Below are positions 25,177 to 34,747 of a DNA stretch of 64,000 nt, in pieces (position 1 is the stretch's first letter; each line of letters starts with the position of its first letter). The notes beneath the pieces are model-generated. The model saw nothing but the letters and a program-made list of their open reading frames with translations. It was not told where the DNA came from and did no database searches. Origin of the DNA: an uncultured Devosia sp. Its GTDB lineage: Bacteria; Pseudomonadota; Alphaproteobacteria; Rhizobiales; Devosiaceae. The position numbers and the translations under genes are program-made. The stretch covers positions 1-64,000 of the forward strand of contig NZ_CAJXJS010000008.1 in NCBI RefSeq assembly GCF_913055165.1. The letters run 5' to 3'.

Positions 25177-26583
25177 CTAACGATGCGAATTGCCGCGTTG
25201 CGCGCGCGACGTCGTGGCGAGGCCAGCCGCAACGATTGCGACGAAGAGGAAGGTGTTGGCAGGGATCTCCAGGCTGAAATCAACGGTGGAATGGATTGCC
25301 ACCTGCACGATCACCGCGAAAGCGGCAATCTGAGCGGTCCAGGAGCCAATATCCTGCCGCATTGCCTGCAGCAGGCGGAAGGCAATGAAGCCGACGGCAA
25401 GAATGGGCATCGACCCGGCGATCAGGCCCAGTTCTGCCCAGAGCGTTAAATAGGTGTTGTGCGCCATGCTCCAGGCCAAATCAGGGCTTAGCGGCAACTG
25501 GTGGACGATCGGGAAGGCAATGCCGAATGTGCCGCCGCCAAAACCGGTCAAGGGCCGTAGCGCGATCAGATCCAGCACCTGCTGGTAGAGCAGAAGACGA
25601 CTATCGGAACCAAAACCTTGCCATTCGATGCGTTCGAGGAGCCCGCCACCGAACAACCAAAGCAAGGCCACGATGAGGCCGACCCCCAGCGGAATGAGCA
25701 CGAGAAGCAGGCCCAAGCGGCGAATGGCCAGCAGGGCGGCGACGATGACCACAACCGATCCGGCAAGGGCGGCGAACAGGCCCATGCGGGACTGCGTTCC
25801 CACGATTGCGAGCATGAGAAACGCATAGGCAGCGCCATAGAGGATGACATTGCTGCGCAGCCCAGTGATCCAGCCGTCGTCCCGGTGCCGTTCGGCCTGC
25901 CGCTTCAGCACCGCGCAGCCATGGGCTAACGTCAGAATGGCGCCAAAGCCCAGAAAGGTGGCAAATGAGTTCCGATTGACAAAGCTCCCGGTCAGGGAGC
26001 CGAGATAAGCCCATTTGGGCAGGCCAAGAATGGTGTCCCCCGTTCTCAGAGCAACAAGTCCATAGGCCGCATAGGCAAGCGTGATGACGATTAGCCCATG
26101 CAACAGGACCGGACGGCGCTTGTCACTGATCCCCAGCTGCATGATCAAAACTGCGACGAGTGCGAAGCTTAACTGCCGCAGGAGCATCAGGACGGTCTGG
26201 CCCGGCGCAACGCTGGTCTGTGGTGCCGTCAGAACGATATTGCCTTCAGCCAGAATGGGCACTGCTCCCACCGGCACGAGCTGCAACAATAGAGCGATAA
26301 ATGTCAGGCCGAAAAGTGCGGTCGGAACGGGGTGTGCCGTAAGGGGCACGCGCAATTGTGACCTTGAACGCAGCTGCCAGGCGAAGAAGACCGTTGCGAT
26401 GAGACCGGCGTAAATCCCCCAAATCGTCCAGATGAACGGGCGTGCGCTGGCAAAAGGCAGGGGTACCAGCGCGAAGAGGACCAAGAGAGCCCATAATGCG
26501 AAACGGTTCTGGGGCCGGCTACGCGACTGATCGTTCAATAAACCCCCTGCGCGTCCGAGATGGGAAAGTCCTAGGGCCGCCAT
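25177..26583 (-). CDS. O-antigen ligase/Wzy-polymerase-like membrane protein
   Basis: About 468 residues from the ATG at 26583; an in-frame TTG two codons upstream is better spaced from AAGGTG and could be the real start. There are 10-12 hydrophobic helices with a periplasmic loop and the Wzy_C hallmarks: GSLTGSFVNRNSFATFLG, RPLTGFGGGTFGIAFP and SMAHNTYLTLWAELGLI. Known members either polymerise repeat units or join glycan to an acceptor in the periplasm. Next to an ExoP-type kinase and with no separate Wzy in view, it is most likely the polymerase of this polysaccharide. The HNTYL-type His is present. Confidence 0.85.
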   Translation of the reverse strand: MAALGLSHLGRAGGLLNDQSRSRPQNRFALWALLVLFALVPLPFASARPFIWTIWGIYAGLIATVFFAWQLRSRSQLRVPLTAHPVPTALFGLTFIALLLQLVPVGAVPILAEGNIVLTAPQTSVAPGQTVLMLLRQLSFALVAVLIMQLGISDKRRPVLLHGLIVITLAYAAYGLVALRTGDTILGLPKWAYLGSLTGSFVNRNSFATFLGFGAILTLAHGCAVLKRQAERHRDDGWITGLRSNVILYGAAYAFLMLAIVGTQSRMGLFAALAGSVVVIVAALLAIRRLGLLLVLIPLGVGLIVALLWLFGGGLLERIEWQGFGSDSRLLLYQQVLDLIALRPLTGFGGGTFGIAFPIVHQLPLSPDLAWSMAHNTYLTLWAELGLIAGSMPILAVGFIAFRLLQAMRQDIGSWTAQIAAFAVIVQVAIHSTVDFSLEIPANTFLFVAIVAAGLATTSRAQRGNSHR

Positions 26584-26599
26584 GCTCAAAATGACACCT

Positions 26600-27277
26600 T
26601 TAGAGTTGCCGCCGGATCAGCGAAAGGAAGCGACGTTGAACGGCCTCAGGCTGGGCTTCGACTATTGTCTCAGCGCGTTCGCGGAAGGCCGGGTTGGTGA
26701 CATATTCGCGTGCCACGACCCAACCTCGGTTGGAGGGGACGAGGGCCGCGGTATCCGCGTCGGCGACCGCCCGAATACGATCCGAAACCGCGTCCGGGGC
26801 GCTCTGGACGAGCTCAAATCGAGCCGCGGCGAGCCAGCTTTCGTTCGGGCCCGTCAGGGCCGACCGGACAATACTGGTCTCAGCCGCCTCTTGATCGCCT
26901 TGGCGCAGCTGTGCGGTGGCAAGGATCAACCAGGCATAGGAATCGGCTGGGGATGCGGATACCGATTGCTCGGCAATGCTGCGGCAAAGCGGCTGGGCGT
27001 TTTCCTGCTGCTCTTCGGTTGCGAAGCGAAAAGCCAAAGGCGCAGTTTCCTGCAAGATCAGCTCGCACCGCCGCAAGAACGCGCGGCGGCCTTGGATCGA
27101 CAGGGGCAGCACCGTCTCCTCGGCTGACATGCTCATGAATTGCGGAAGCCCGGTGAAACCGGATCCGACTGTATTGGCACCAGCTTCTTTGTGGAATGCC
27201 ATGGAGCCAAGTGCCACGGTGCCGAGCGATACGGCCAATAGGCCCCACAATGAAAAACGGTGTGTTCTGCTCATCAT
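26600..27277 (-). CDS. exported TPR-like protein of the exoP operon
   Basis: 225 residues with an N-terminal membrane or signal segment (FSLWGLLAVSLGTVALGSMA). The rest is helical with TPR-like character (DSYAWLILATAQLRQGDQEA, SWLAAARFELVQSAP). It sits between the exoP-like gene and the polymerase-like gene on the same strand with short gaps, so it is co-transcribed. Small exported helical proteins of this kind recur in rhizobial exopolysaccharide loci without a defined biochemical role. It probably helps assembly at the inner membrane or in the periplasm. No catalytic motif is seen. Confidence 0.72.
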   Translation of the reverse strand: MMSRTHRFSLWGLLAVSLGTVALGSMAFHKEAGANTVGSGFTGLPQFMSMSAEETVLPLSIQGRRAFLRRCELILQETAPLAFRFATEEQQENAQPLCRSIAEQSVSASPADSYAWLILATAQLRQGDQEAAETSIVRSALTGPNESWLAAARFELVQSAPDAVSDRIRAVADADTAALVPSNRGWVVAREYVTNPAFRERAETIVEAQPEAVQRRFLSLIRRQL

Positions 27278-27373
27278 CTTTTAGGGTCGGCCAGAGTCGG
27301 CGGGTTGATCACCAATGATGGTGGACGCCAGTTGATGGAACTGGTCATTGCCAAGGATCGCGACGCAGCACGG

Positions 27374-29515
27374 TCAGCTCTCATAGGAATAATAGCCACC
27401 ATATTTACGGTAATAGTCGGATCGCGACTGCTCCTGCTGGGTGAGGGCAACAAGCACGGGTATGTTTTCGCCTGCGGCCTCTTCAAGCGCCTCGATATTC
27501 TTCCTTGCTTCCCCTTGTTGGGTGCTCGCCCACTTGATGACGAAGGCGATGGCATCAGATTGCTGGCAGATATAGAGGCCGTCAACAACCGGCCCTATGG
27601 GCGGAGTGTCGAGAACGACCAGGTCGAAGGCGCGGCGCGCTGCGGCCAGGATGCGCTGGAAGGAGCTGTTGGAGAGGAGCTGGTCGGTAGGAACATTGCT
27701 TCGCCTTGATCCCACGATGATCGAGGTCTTGGACAAGGGGTCCTGCACCATGATCTTGCGAAGGGCAGCGACGTGATCGGTGTCATCCGATTGGAGCAGC
27801 TCAAGCAGACCTATATCGGACTGCAGGCCGATATGCCGATGCACCGAGGGTTTGCGCAGATCGCAATCGATCAGCAGGACCGACTGACCCGAGAGCGCGG
27901 CCGATCGGGCAATGGAAAGGGCGAGCGTGGTTTTGCCTTCATTGGGATTGGAAGAGGTCACCATCAGCACCCGGCCAGTGCCTTCCTCTTTTGGTCCAGG
28001 CTGGGTTTTCCGGATCGCCTGATCAATGGCGGCCCTGGCGCGCCGAATGGATTCTGAAAAAACCGATAGCGGGGACGCCACGACAAGGTCAGCGTGGCTC
28101 TTGGACTCGTTCTTGGCCTGTTGCCGCGGGACGGTGGCGGCCACAGGGCGTTTGAGGACCGTGGCGACCTGTTCGTCGGTGACAAAACCACCGATCAGGT
28201 TTTCGTAGAGGAATGCCAGGGCAACGCCCAATCCAAGCCCTGCCAGTCCGGCGAGGATCAGGATCAGTCGCTGGTTGGGGAAGGATGGACCGTTTGGTGC
28301 AAGCGCGGCAGAAACGATGCGGCTGTCGGCCAATTGCAGGTCTGCCTGCGCTTCGAGGTCCTGGGCGCGCGAGAGCAGTGTCTGATACTGACGTCGCGCC
28401 AGTTCTGCGTTTTGCTGCAGCTCGAAAATCTGGGTGAGCGTGTCGGCCGAGAGCGCCGAACCAATGATTTCGGAACGGAGTGATTGACGCAGCGCATCGG
28501 CCTGGCTCTGGGTCTGCTGCAGATTGCTCTGGAGAGCCGAGACCTCGCTCGTTGCCGCCTCCAGAAGGCTTTGCTCGATATTGGCCAACTCATTCCGCAG
28601 ATCGACAGCAGCTGTGCCGTCCGCAGCGCTCTCAATATCGCGCTGCAGCCGCTCGCGTTGGCTCTCAAGTTCGGCAATGGCTTCGGTTTCGAGCGAGTTG
28701 ACGATTGCGTTGATGTCGTTTCCGGCAATGGCGACCTGCACGGTATTGGCCAGGCTTGCAGATTGCTCGCGGGCTGCCTCCAGAGCGGCGATCTGGCTCT
28801 GCATGCTCGTCAGATCGCTCCGGCCGCTGTCACGGGCGATCTCGTTGATATTGTCCGCTATGAACTGGTCATAAGTGTTCTCGGAGGTCACGATGGCCAG
28901 CCGAGCCTGTTCCAGCCGGCTCTGGATCACCGAGAGCGAGGCGATGGCACTTGAAACCTTGGAGGAGAGCTGATCCTGGATATAGACCTCCGCCAGGGTA
29001 TTGGCGAGGTTGGCGGCCATGGCGGCGCGTTCCGAGCTGGCCTGAAGCGAGATCAGATAGGTTAGACCGCGACGCTGAACGGTAACAGCTGAACGCAGTT
29101 TGGCCAGTGTCTGGTTGACGGCTTCCTGTCCGGTGGGGAGCTCAGGCACCGGTATACCGAAGAACGACAAAAGCCGCGCCCTCAGGCCAACTGAGACACC
29201 GAATTCGGGGTCCGAGATCAGGTTCTCACGCTCAATGACCTTGATGAGGATGTTGTCCGATCGTGCCAGCTCCACTTCGCTGTCGATCCGGGCGTTGTCG
29301 GCGGCCGAGGAGGACCCCTGCAGGGCCGTATCGTCCAGAATGTTCTTCCGCGAGGGGTCGACCATCACCAGGGCCGAGGCGGTGTAGAGCGGCGTCAGGG
29401 TGAAGGCCACCGATGCGGCCAGGCCCACGACCAGCACGGTTGTGGACACAATCAAGAGCAAACGACGTTTCAGCAGGCCGATGATGCCGCGGATGTCGAT
29501 TTCATTCTCTTCCAT
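27374..29515 (-). CDS. polysaccharide co-polymerase/tyrosine autokinase (ExoP/Wzc type)
   Basis: 713 residues. A Wzz domain opens the protein (helix RRLLLIVSTTVLVVGLAASV), then long coiled-coil segments (~170-390), a second membrane helix (LILILAGLAGLGLGVALAF, ~420), and a cytoplasmic BY-kinase: Walker A (SSNPNEGKTTLA), Walker A' (LLIDCDLRKPS), Walker B (LVVLDTPPIGP). The tail has a tyrosine cluster (SDYYRKYGGYYSYES) that would be autophosphorylated. The family controls chain length and export in Wzy-dependent pathways. It is the first gene of a four-gene minus-strand operon with the TPR-like, polymerase-like and phosphatase genes. The outer-membrane partner (Wza/ExoF type) is not in this window. 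Confidence 0.95.
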   Translation of the reverse strand: MEENEIDIRGIIGLLKRRLLLIVSTTVLVVGLAASVAFTLTPLYTASALVMVDPSRKNILDDTALQGSSSAADNARIDSEVELARSDNILIKVIERENLISDPEFGVSVGLRARLLSFFGIPVPELPTGQEAVNQTLAKLRSAVTVQRRGLTYLISLQASSERAAMAANLANTLAEVYIQDQLSSKVSSAIASLSVIQSRLEQARLAIVTSENTYDQFIADNINEIARDSGRSDLTSMQSQIAALEAAREQSASLANTVQVAIAGNDINAIVNSLETEAIAELESQRERLQRDIESAADGTAAVDLRNELANIEQSLLEAATSEVSALQSNLQQTQSQADALRQSLRSEIIGSALSADTLTQIFELQQNAELARRQYQTLLSRAQDLEAQADLQLADSRIVSAALAPNGPSFPNQRLILILAGLAGLGLGVALAFLYENLIGGFVTDEQVATVLKRPVAATVPRQQAKNESKSHADLVVASPLSVFSESIRRARAAIDQAIRKTQPGPKEEGTGRVLMVTSSNPNEGKTTLALSIARSAALSGQSVLLIDCDLRKPSVHRHIGLQSDIGLLELLQSDDTDHVAALRKIMVQDPLSKTSIIVGSRRSNVPTDQLLSNSSFQRILAAARRAFDLVVLDTPPIGPVVDGLYICQQSDAIAFVIKWASTQQGEARKNIEALEEAAGENIPVLVALTQQEQSRSDYYRKYGGYYSYES

Positions 29516-30194
29516 GAGGTTCGTTCCGTAACTGCTCAGTGCCTGATGTTGTAGGGGAACCGCGACCGGGCGCGTCTAGCGCAATGCCGGGGCCGCTGCG
29601 GCCAGAAAAGCATATTCAGTCCGCAAGATCGGACGGACGCACTTGATGCCTGGTTCGCAATGGATAGGACCAGTCTTGATGTGTGGTGCGCACCCTTTTG
29701 CATCGTCAAGATGCTCTTGTCGCACAAGAATCCTAAAGATTTTCAATTTTCTGAGGCCGCGAGGGGTGAATCGATTGGGCTTTGCGCAGTAGTTTCAAGT
29801 TTGATTGGTGTTAAGCCCCATATTTGTCGCTATTTCCAGTGTCTTTCGGGGCTCTCGTGCGAATTGCCGCAACTACGGTTAAGCGGGATAGGCATATCCG
29901 CAAGGACATAATGCTCGATAGATTGCAGGGACCAGCCCGTTCCGCAATCTGGGTTTGTTGCATGGCGCGCGCATAGGTGGCATGCGTCGTGGACAGGGTT
30001 TCGTCGGTCCTGGCATGCCGACGGAACGAATGCCCGGACGGGCTGGCGGACGTTTCCCTCACCAACGATTGCGTGTAACTACTGCCCAACCGCGTGAGTT
30101 GGTCGGGCAGGTGAAGGCATGGGGCATCAGAACGTGCGTTGTCGTTTCGGGGCTATCTGGTTGTTCTGCCTAAAGGCGCACGCTGGGAAGGGAC
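29516..30194. other. long divergent intergenic region (exoP operon / SLC13 permease)
   Basis: About 680 bases with no convincing gene. It must contain the promoters of the exoP operon (leftward) and the permease (rightward). The segment 29700-29830 is A/T-richer than its surroundings. Open frames in 29811-30173 have poor composition and no ribosome sites. No repeat of note is seen. Confidence 0.4.
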
Positions 30195-31976
30195 ATGGCC
30201 ATGAGCGTTGACCAGATTTTTGTGCTGGTCCTTCTCGGCCTGATCTTTGTTGGCTTCATCACCGAAATCTATCCCCCCGAGGTCGTTGCTCTCAGCGCCT
30301 CGGCGATCCTACTGGTCACTGGCATCGTCACCACAGATCAGTTCCTGACGGTCTTCAGTTCTCCGGCTGCCATCACTATTGCCATGATGTTCATCATGTC
30401 CGCTTCGCTCGAACGGACGGGCGTGCTCGATGCGGTGGGTCAGTTCATCCGAGGCGTCGCCAAGGGATCCCTGCTTCGCGCGACACTGGTCATGATGGTC
30501 GGGGCCGCAGGGGCGTCAGCCTTCATCAACAATACGCCTGTCGTCGTCCTGTTGACGCCGGTCATGATTTCCATTGCGCGATCACTTGGCGTGCAACCAT
30601 CGCGCCTTCTCATTCCTCTTTCCTACGCCTCGATCTTGGGGGGGACGCTGACGCTGGTTGGCACATCGACAAATGTGCTTGTGAGCGGGGTGGCCGAACA
30701 GGCTGGCCTGGCGCCAATTGGCATGTTCGAGATGACGGGCGTTGGCGCCATTTTCGTCGCTATCGGGCTTATATACACCACCATTGCCGGCCGGTTTCTC
30801 CTGCCCGACCGCGCGTCGATGGCCAGCATGCTTGGACAAGAGGGCAAGCGCCGCTTCATGGCGCGTTTTCTGATCCCCCATGGTTCGCGCTTTGTCGGTA
30901 AGATGATTAAGGACCTGCCATTCCATGATCCCTCGGCACGCATATTGGACGTGGTGCGCGGCGAAGCATCGATGCGGCGCCGGATGGCAGACCTGACCCT
31001 ACAGGCCGGCGATCGGGTCGTGGTCAAGACCGATACGGGCGAGATTCTTGGGCTAAAGGAAAACGGTCAGATCGAGTTTCGCGAGATCGAAGAGGGGGGG
31101 CTGGAGCCGGTTACCGCTGAGCAAACCGTCCTCATGGAGGCCAGCATCGGTCCCAGCTCGCATCTTGTCGGTCGGCCAGTGGTGGAGCTCAAACTGCGCC
31201 GCAAATATGGGGTGTACCTGATAGCCGTTCACCGGCAGGAGCAGAACATTTCGCAGAACATTCAGGCCCTCCGCCTGCAATTTGCGGATACGCTTTTGTT
31301 GGAGGGCCCCCCTGAAGGAATTCGGCGCCTCATGGAAGATGGTGGGGTCGTCAATCTGACCGCACCGTCCGAAAGGCCGATGCGCCGCGGGCGAGCCCCG
31401 ATTGCCGTCGGTACAATCCTTGCCGTGGTGCTCCTTGCGGCGTTCAATGTCATGCCAATTGCGGGGCTTGCCGTGATCGGCGCCGTCTTGGTGATGCTCA
31501 CCCGTTGTCTTGACCCCCAGGACGCCTTCGAGGCCATAGATTGGCGCATCCTGTTCCTTATCTTCGGCATGCTGGGCTTTTCGATCGCTCTTGAATCCAC
31601 CGGAACAGTGCAGGTTCTCGTCGATTTCGCGGCGGGCCAACTCGCCTTTGCCGGGCCGCTCGCTATGCTTGCCATGATCTATATTCTCACCAGCGTTCTG
31701 ACCGAGATCGTCTCCAACAACGCCGTGGCAGTCCTTACCGGGCCCATCGCGGTCGCCTTGGCCTTGCATCTCGGCTACGATCCGCGCCCCTTCCTGATGG
31801 CCGTTATGTTTGCCTCATCGGCAAGCTTTGCAACGCCCATCGGCTATCAGACGAACACATTTGTCTATAGTGCGGGCGGTTACAAGTTTAGGGATTTCCT
31901 AGTAGTCGGCTTACCCCTCAACATAATCTTTGCTGCGGTTGCCATTGTTGCTATCCCGTTATTTTTCCCATTCTGA
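30195..31976 (+). CDS. SLC13-family permease with internal TrkA-C domains
   Basis: 593 residues, ATG after GGGAAGGGAC. Two membrane halves (residues ~5-200 and ~400-590) flank a soluble middle holding two RCK_C/TrkA_C-like folds (LTLQAGDRVVVKTDTGEI and LRLQFADTLLLEGPPEGI). Each half has a re-entrant asparagine signature (SAFINNTPVVVLLTPV and TEIVSNNAVAVLTGP), typical of SLC13/DASS sodium-coupled carriers. This architecture is shared with the SAC1/SLT-type sulfate permeases as well as uncharacterised anion carriers. Placed among sulfated-polysaccharide genes and upstream of cysQ, a sulfate uptake role is attractive but inferred. Dicarboxylate transport is the alternative. Confidence 0.85.
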   Translation: MAMSVDQIFVLVLLGLIFVGFITEIYPPEVVALSASAILLVTGIVTTDQFLTVFSSPAAITIAMMFIMSASLERTGVLDAVGQFIRGVAKGSLLRATLVMMVGAAGASAFINNTPVVVLLTPVMISIARSLGVQPSRLLIPLSYASILGGTLTLVGTSTNVLVSGVAEQAGLAPIGMFEMTGVGAIFVAIGLIYTTIAGRFLLPDRASMASMLGQEGKRRFMARFLIPHGSRFVGKMIKDLPFHDPSARILDVVRGEASMRRRMADLTLQAGDRVVVKTDTGEILGLKENGQIEFREIEEGGLEPVTAEQTVLMEASIGPSSHLVGRPVVELKLRRKYGVYLIAVHRQEQNISQNIQALRLQFADTLLLEGPPEGIRRLMEDGGVVNLTAPSERPMRRGRAPIAVGTILAVVLLAAFNVMPIAGLAVIGAVLVMLTRCLDPQDAFEAIDWRILFLIFGMLGFSIALESTGTVQVLVDFAAGQLAFAGPLAMLAMIYILTSVLTEIVSNNAVAVLTGPIAVALALHLGYDPRPFLMAVMFASSASFATPIGYQTNTFVYSAGGYKFRDFLVVGLPLNIIFAAVAIVAIPLFFPF

Positions 31977-32202
31977 CCGTTAGTTTGCAGTTTCTTCATT
32001 ATTTTTTGCTTCTTTCTGCGTCCTCTGGTTGACCAGTTCCTGCGGCCGCTGCACTTGTCGCTCCAAAAGCGCAGGGCAACTTGGTGTTACTGGTCGTTCT
32101 CTCCAGGTGTTCTAGTGGCGTCCGATCGATCTGCCGGCACGAATAGCGGGTTGATCAGGGCGCCGGGGAAACAAGGTGTCGCTCACACTGAGAGGAAGGC
32201 GA

Positions 32203-33183
32203 ATGGTCGGGAAGTCAGCGGTCGTTTTTGGCGGAGCGGGGTTCGTCGGGTCGCATTTGCTCAAGGCTCTCGTTGCCAGCGGCGAATACGATAGAATCGT
32301 GAGCGGCGACATTCAGGCGCCACGCTTCGCGGTTGAAGGGGTCGACTACAAGCACGTCGATGTGACGCGGCCTATCCCTGAGGAGGTTTGCGACACCGCT
32401 ACGGAAATCTACAATCTGGCGGCGGTGCACACCACGCCGGGTCACCCGGATTGGGAATACTTCTGGACCAATGTGACCGGCGCCACGAACTGTTCCGATT
32501 TTGCGCGTCGGGTCGATTGCAGGAAGATCGTCTTTACCAGCTCGATCTCCGTTTATGGCGCCAGCGAGGATCCAAAGGACGAAAGCTCGATGCCAATGCC
32601 GGATTCCGCCTATGGGCGATCAAAGCTGTGTGCAGAAGCCATTCACGCCCAGTGGGCGAAGGAAGACCCGGGGCATCGCCGGTTGGTGGTCGTGCGGCCG
32701 GCCGTCATCTACGGCTACACAGAGGGCGGGAACTTCACTCGTCTCGCTCACCTGATGGCCACAGGTCGCTTCCTGTTTCCCGGCCGGACGGACACGGTGA
32801 AGGCCTGTGGTTATGTCGAGGACCTCATCCGCTCTTTCCGCTTTGCATTGGACTGTGACCAGACCCATCTCGTCTACAATTTTGCCCATGCCGAGCGGTT
32901 CACCTCGCAGACCATCTGCGATGCATTTACCGCCGTTGCGGGTTATCCCAGGGCCAGACGCATTGTGCCGATATCGCTGATGATGCTTGCCGGGGTCGGG
33001 TTCGAAATACTCAGTTTGTTGGGCATACGCAGCTCGATAAATCGTGCGCGGATCAGAAAGCTCTATCGGTCGACCAACATCGTGCCTGCCAAGCTTGCCG
33101 AACTTGGATTCACTTATAGCTATGATCTGCCCCAATCTCTGCGCCACTGGCGCGAGATGAGCGGAGGGGAGGTCTTTCGCTAA
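32203..33183 (+). CDS. extended SDR epimerase/dehydratase, paralogue of 8776-9738
   Basis: 326 residues from the ATG at 32203, preceded by the strong site AGAGGAAGG. VVFGGAGFVGSHLLKAL is the nucleotide-binding motif; FTSSISVYGASED and YGRSK give the Ser and YxxxK active site. It shares long blocks with the SDR of the gmd operon (IYNLAAVHTTPG, DWEYFWTNV, RSSINRARIRKL, STN) and is clearly its paralogue. It stands outside the sulfotransferase operon but near the exoP genes. It may therefore modify another nucleotide sugar of the same polysaccharide. Substrate unknown. Confidence 0.82.
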   Translation: MVGKSAVVFGGAGFVGSHLLKALVASGEYDRIVSGDIQAPRFAVEGVDYKHVDVTRPIPEEVCDTATEIYNLAAVHTTPGHPDWEYFWTNVTGATNCSDFARRVDCRKIVFTSSISVYGASEDPKDESSMPMPDSAYGRSKLCAEAIHAQWAKEDPGHRRLVVVRPAVIYGYTEGGNFTRLAHLMATGRFLFPGRTDTVKACGYVEDLIRSFRFALDCDQTHLVYNFAHAERFTSQTICDAFTAVAGYPRARRIVPISLMMLAGVGFEILSLLGIRSSINRARIRKLYRSTNIVPAKLAELGFTYSYDLPQSLRHWREMSGGEVFR

Positions 33184-33219
33184 TTGGAATCGGCACGGAC
33201 CGGGTGACCCCTTGCGAAC

Positions 33220-33591
33220 CTATGCCTCAGTCTTTGCCGCTTCCCGCAAACCGGTATTGGCCGAGATAAGAATAGATCGGATCTGTTCAAGCAGCGCCTT
33301 CTGCTGTTCGAGCTCCCCGATGCGTCGGCGGGCGGCGCTGGCTGATGCTTCAAACGCTCGGATCTCGGCCTCTTCCTCCGCTGACCGGACGGCGTATTCT
33401 CCGCTCGCTTCAAGAAGAGACGTAGCGCTGAGATAGGCTTGGTCCATACGCGCTTTCAGTCCTGCCATTTCTCGACCGATCTCAGTCAGCTGGCCGTCGA
33501 CGGCGGACGCAATGGTACCCAGTCTGTTGACATCTGTCTGGCGGTCCCGATCCGGTGAGCGTGTGCGGAACGGCAGTCGAATTTGAAACAT
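33220..33591 (-). CDS. small coiled-coil protein
   Basis: 123 residues from the ATG at 33591, chosen because GGAAGG lies at ribosome-binding distance; the in-frame extension to 33819 is poor coding. After a basic start (MFQIRLPFRTRSPDRDRQ) almost the entire chain is heptad-like helix rich in Ala, Glu and Arg (EEEAEIRAFEASASAARRRI, then ELEQQKALLEQIRSIL). No signal peptide or membrane span. It is convergent with the SDR gene. It may be structural or an assembly factor; function unknown. Confidence 0.6.
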   Translation of the reverse strand: MFQIRLPFRTRSPDRDRQTDVNRLGTIASAVDGQLTEIGREMAGLKARMDQAYLSATSLLEASGEYAVRSAEEEAEIRAFEASASAARRRIGELEQQKALLEQIRSILISANTGLREAAKTEA

Positions 33592-33940
33592 GGCTTGACC
33601 TTCCAGGCGGACAAATCGGCGGGATGATAGTTGCGATTTGGTAAATGAATGGTCACGCGTGTGCGAGGGTCTGGCTCGAGATTGGCAGGTTTTGGCTGAA
33701 CCCCACCCAGCCAACCATTTCAGTTCACCAAGGCTGATGGCATGCATCACTTCTGGTGCCCCCCGGCTAATTCGCAAACCATCAGTCCCACGAAATTGGA
33801 CGTTCTCTGGCAAGTGCATAAGTCCTGCCGATTGAACATTTGGGCAAAGTTGTCTACGAGGGGCTGCTTTCCTGGGCAGCGGTCGACGCCGGACGTCCCC
33901 AGTTTACGTTCTGGATAATTGATTGTTGGAAGGAGAGACT

Positions 33941-34747
33941 TTGGTCTTTGTCAATGAACTCTGCCAGGTGGCTCTACGTGCCGGCAAAGAGATCCTGCGC
34001 GTTTATGGCACCGACTTTCAGGTGGAGATCAAGTCGGACCACTCTCCTGTTACCACGGCCGATATTGCCGCCGAAGCGATCATCTTTGAAGCGCTAAACG
34101 AGCTTTATCCTAATATTCCGGTTGTCGCCGAAGAAGCGGTGTCGCGTGGCATCGTTCCCCCGACTGAGGGCAGTTTTTTTCTGGTGGACCCCCTCGATGG
34201 CAGCAAGGAGTTCGTATCGAGAAATGGTGAGTTCACAGTCAATATCGCTCTTGTCGTTGATTGGGCGCCTGTGCACGGCGTTGTCTACGCGCCGGCATTG
34301 GAGCGCATCTGGTGGGGAGCGCGCGACGAAGGCAGCTTCACAGCATCTGTCGTTGATGGTGTAATTGGGACTGCCTCTGCCATTCGTGTACGTGATGCGG
34401 AGAGGGGACTTCGGGCCGTTGGCAGCCGATCCCATGGAAGCGGACAGGGCGATGAACGTCTCGCCCGGTTTCCGATCACCGATTACATTTCTGCCGGCTC
34501 TTCGCTGAAATTCTGCCTAGTGGCGTCGGGCGAGGCCGACATCTATCCGCGCCTCGGAAGGACGATGGAGTGGGACACCGCTGCGGGCGATGCGGTATTG
34601 CGTGCGGCAGGTGGGCGCGTCGAATGTCTTGACGGAAGCCTCCTACGCTATGGCAAGCGCAATCAGTCTACCGACAGCGATTTTGCCAATCCTTTCTTCA
34701 TTGCCTATGGCGACACCCGATTTTGTCAAATGGCCGATGCCGGCTGA
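33941..34747 (+). CDS. cysQ: 3'(2'),5'-bisphosphate nucleotidase
   Basis: 268 residues from a TTG at 33941 with GGAAGGAG at 33928-33936; the upstream in-frame TTGs overlap that ribosome site. Inositol-monophosphatase-fold motifs are in order: PVTTADIAAE, VVAEEA, the metal-binding FLVDPLDGSKEF, and late WDTAAGDAVLRAAGG. The SKEF variant of the DPLDG motif marks CysQ. It hydrolyses 3'-phosphoadenosine 5'-phosphate, the inhibitory by-product of PAPS-dependent sulfotransferases, to AMP. In a region with three sulfotransferases this role is direct support for active sulfation. Confidence 0.93.
   Translation: MVFVNELCQVALRAGKEILRVYGTDFQVEIKSDHSPVTTADIAAEAIIFEALNELYPNIPVVAEEAVSRGIVPPTEGSFFLVDPLDGSKEFVSRNGEFTVNIALVVDWAPVHGVVYAPALERIWWGARDEGSFTASVVDGVIGTASAIRVRDAERGLRAVGSRSHGSGQGDERLARFPITDYISAGSSLKFCLVASGEADIYPRLGRTMEWDTAAGDAVLRAAGGRVECLDGSLLRYGKRNQSTDSDFANPFFIAYGDTRFCQMADAG

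Noticed and set aside
31053-31769. 238-codon minus-strand frame inside the SLC13 permease gene
   Set aside because: It is antisense to the conserved permease and its translation is a low-complexity mix of Gly, His and Asp.
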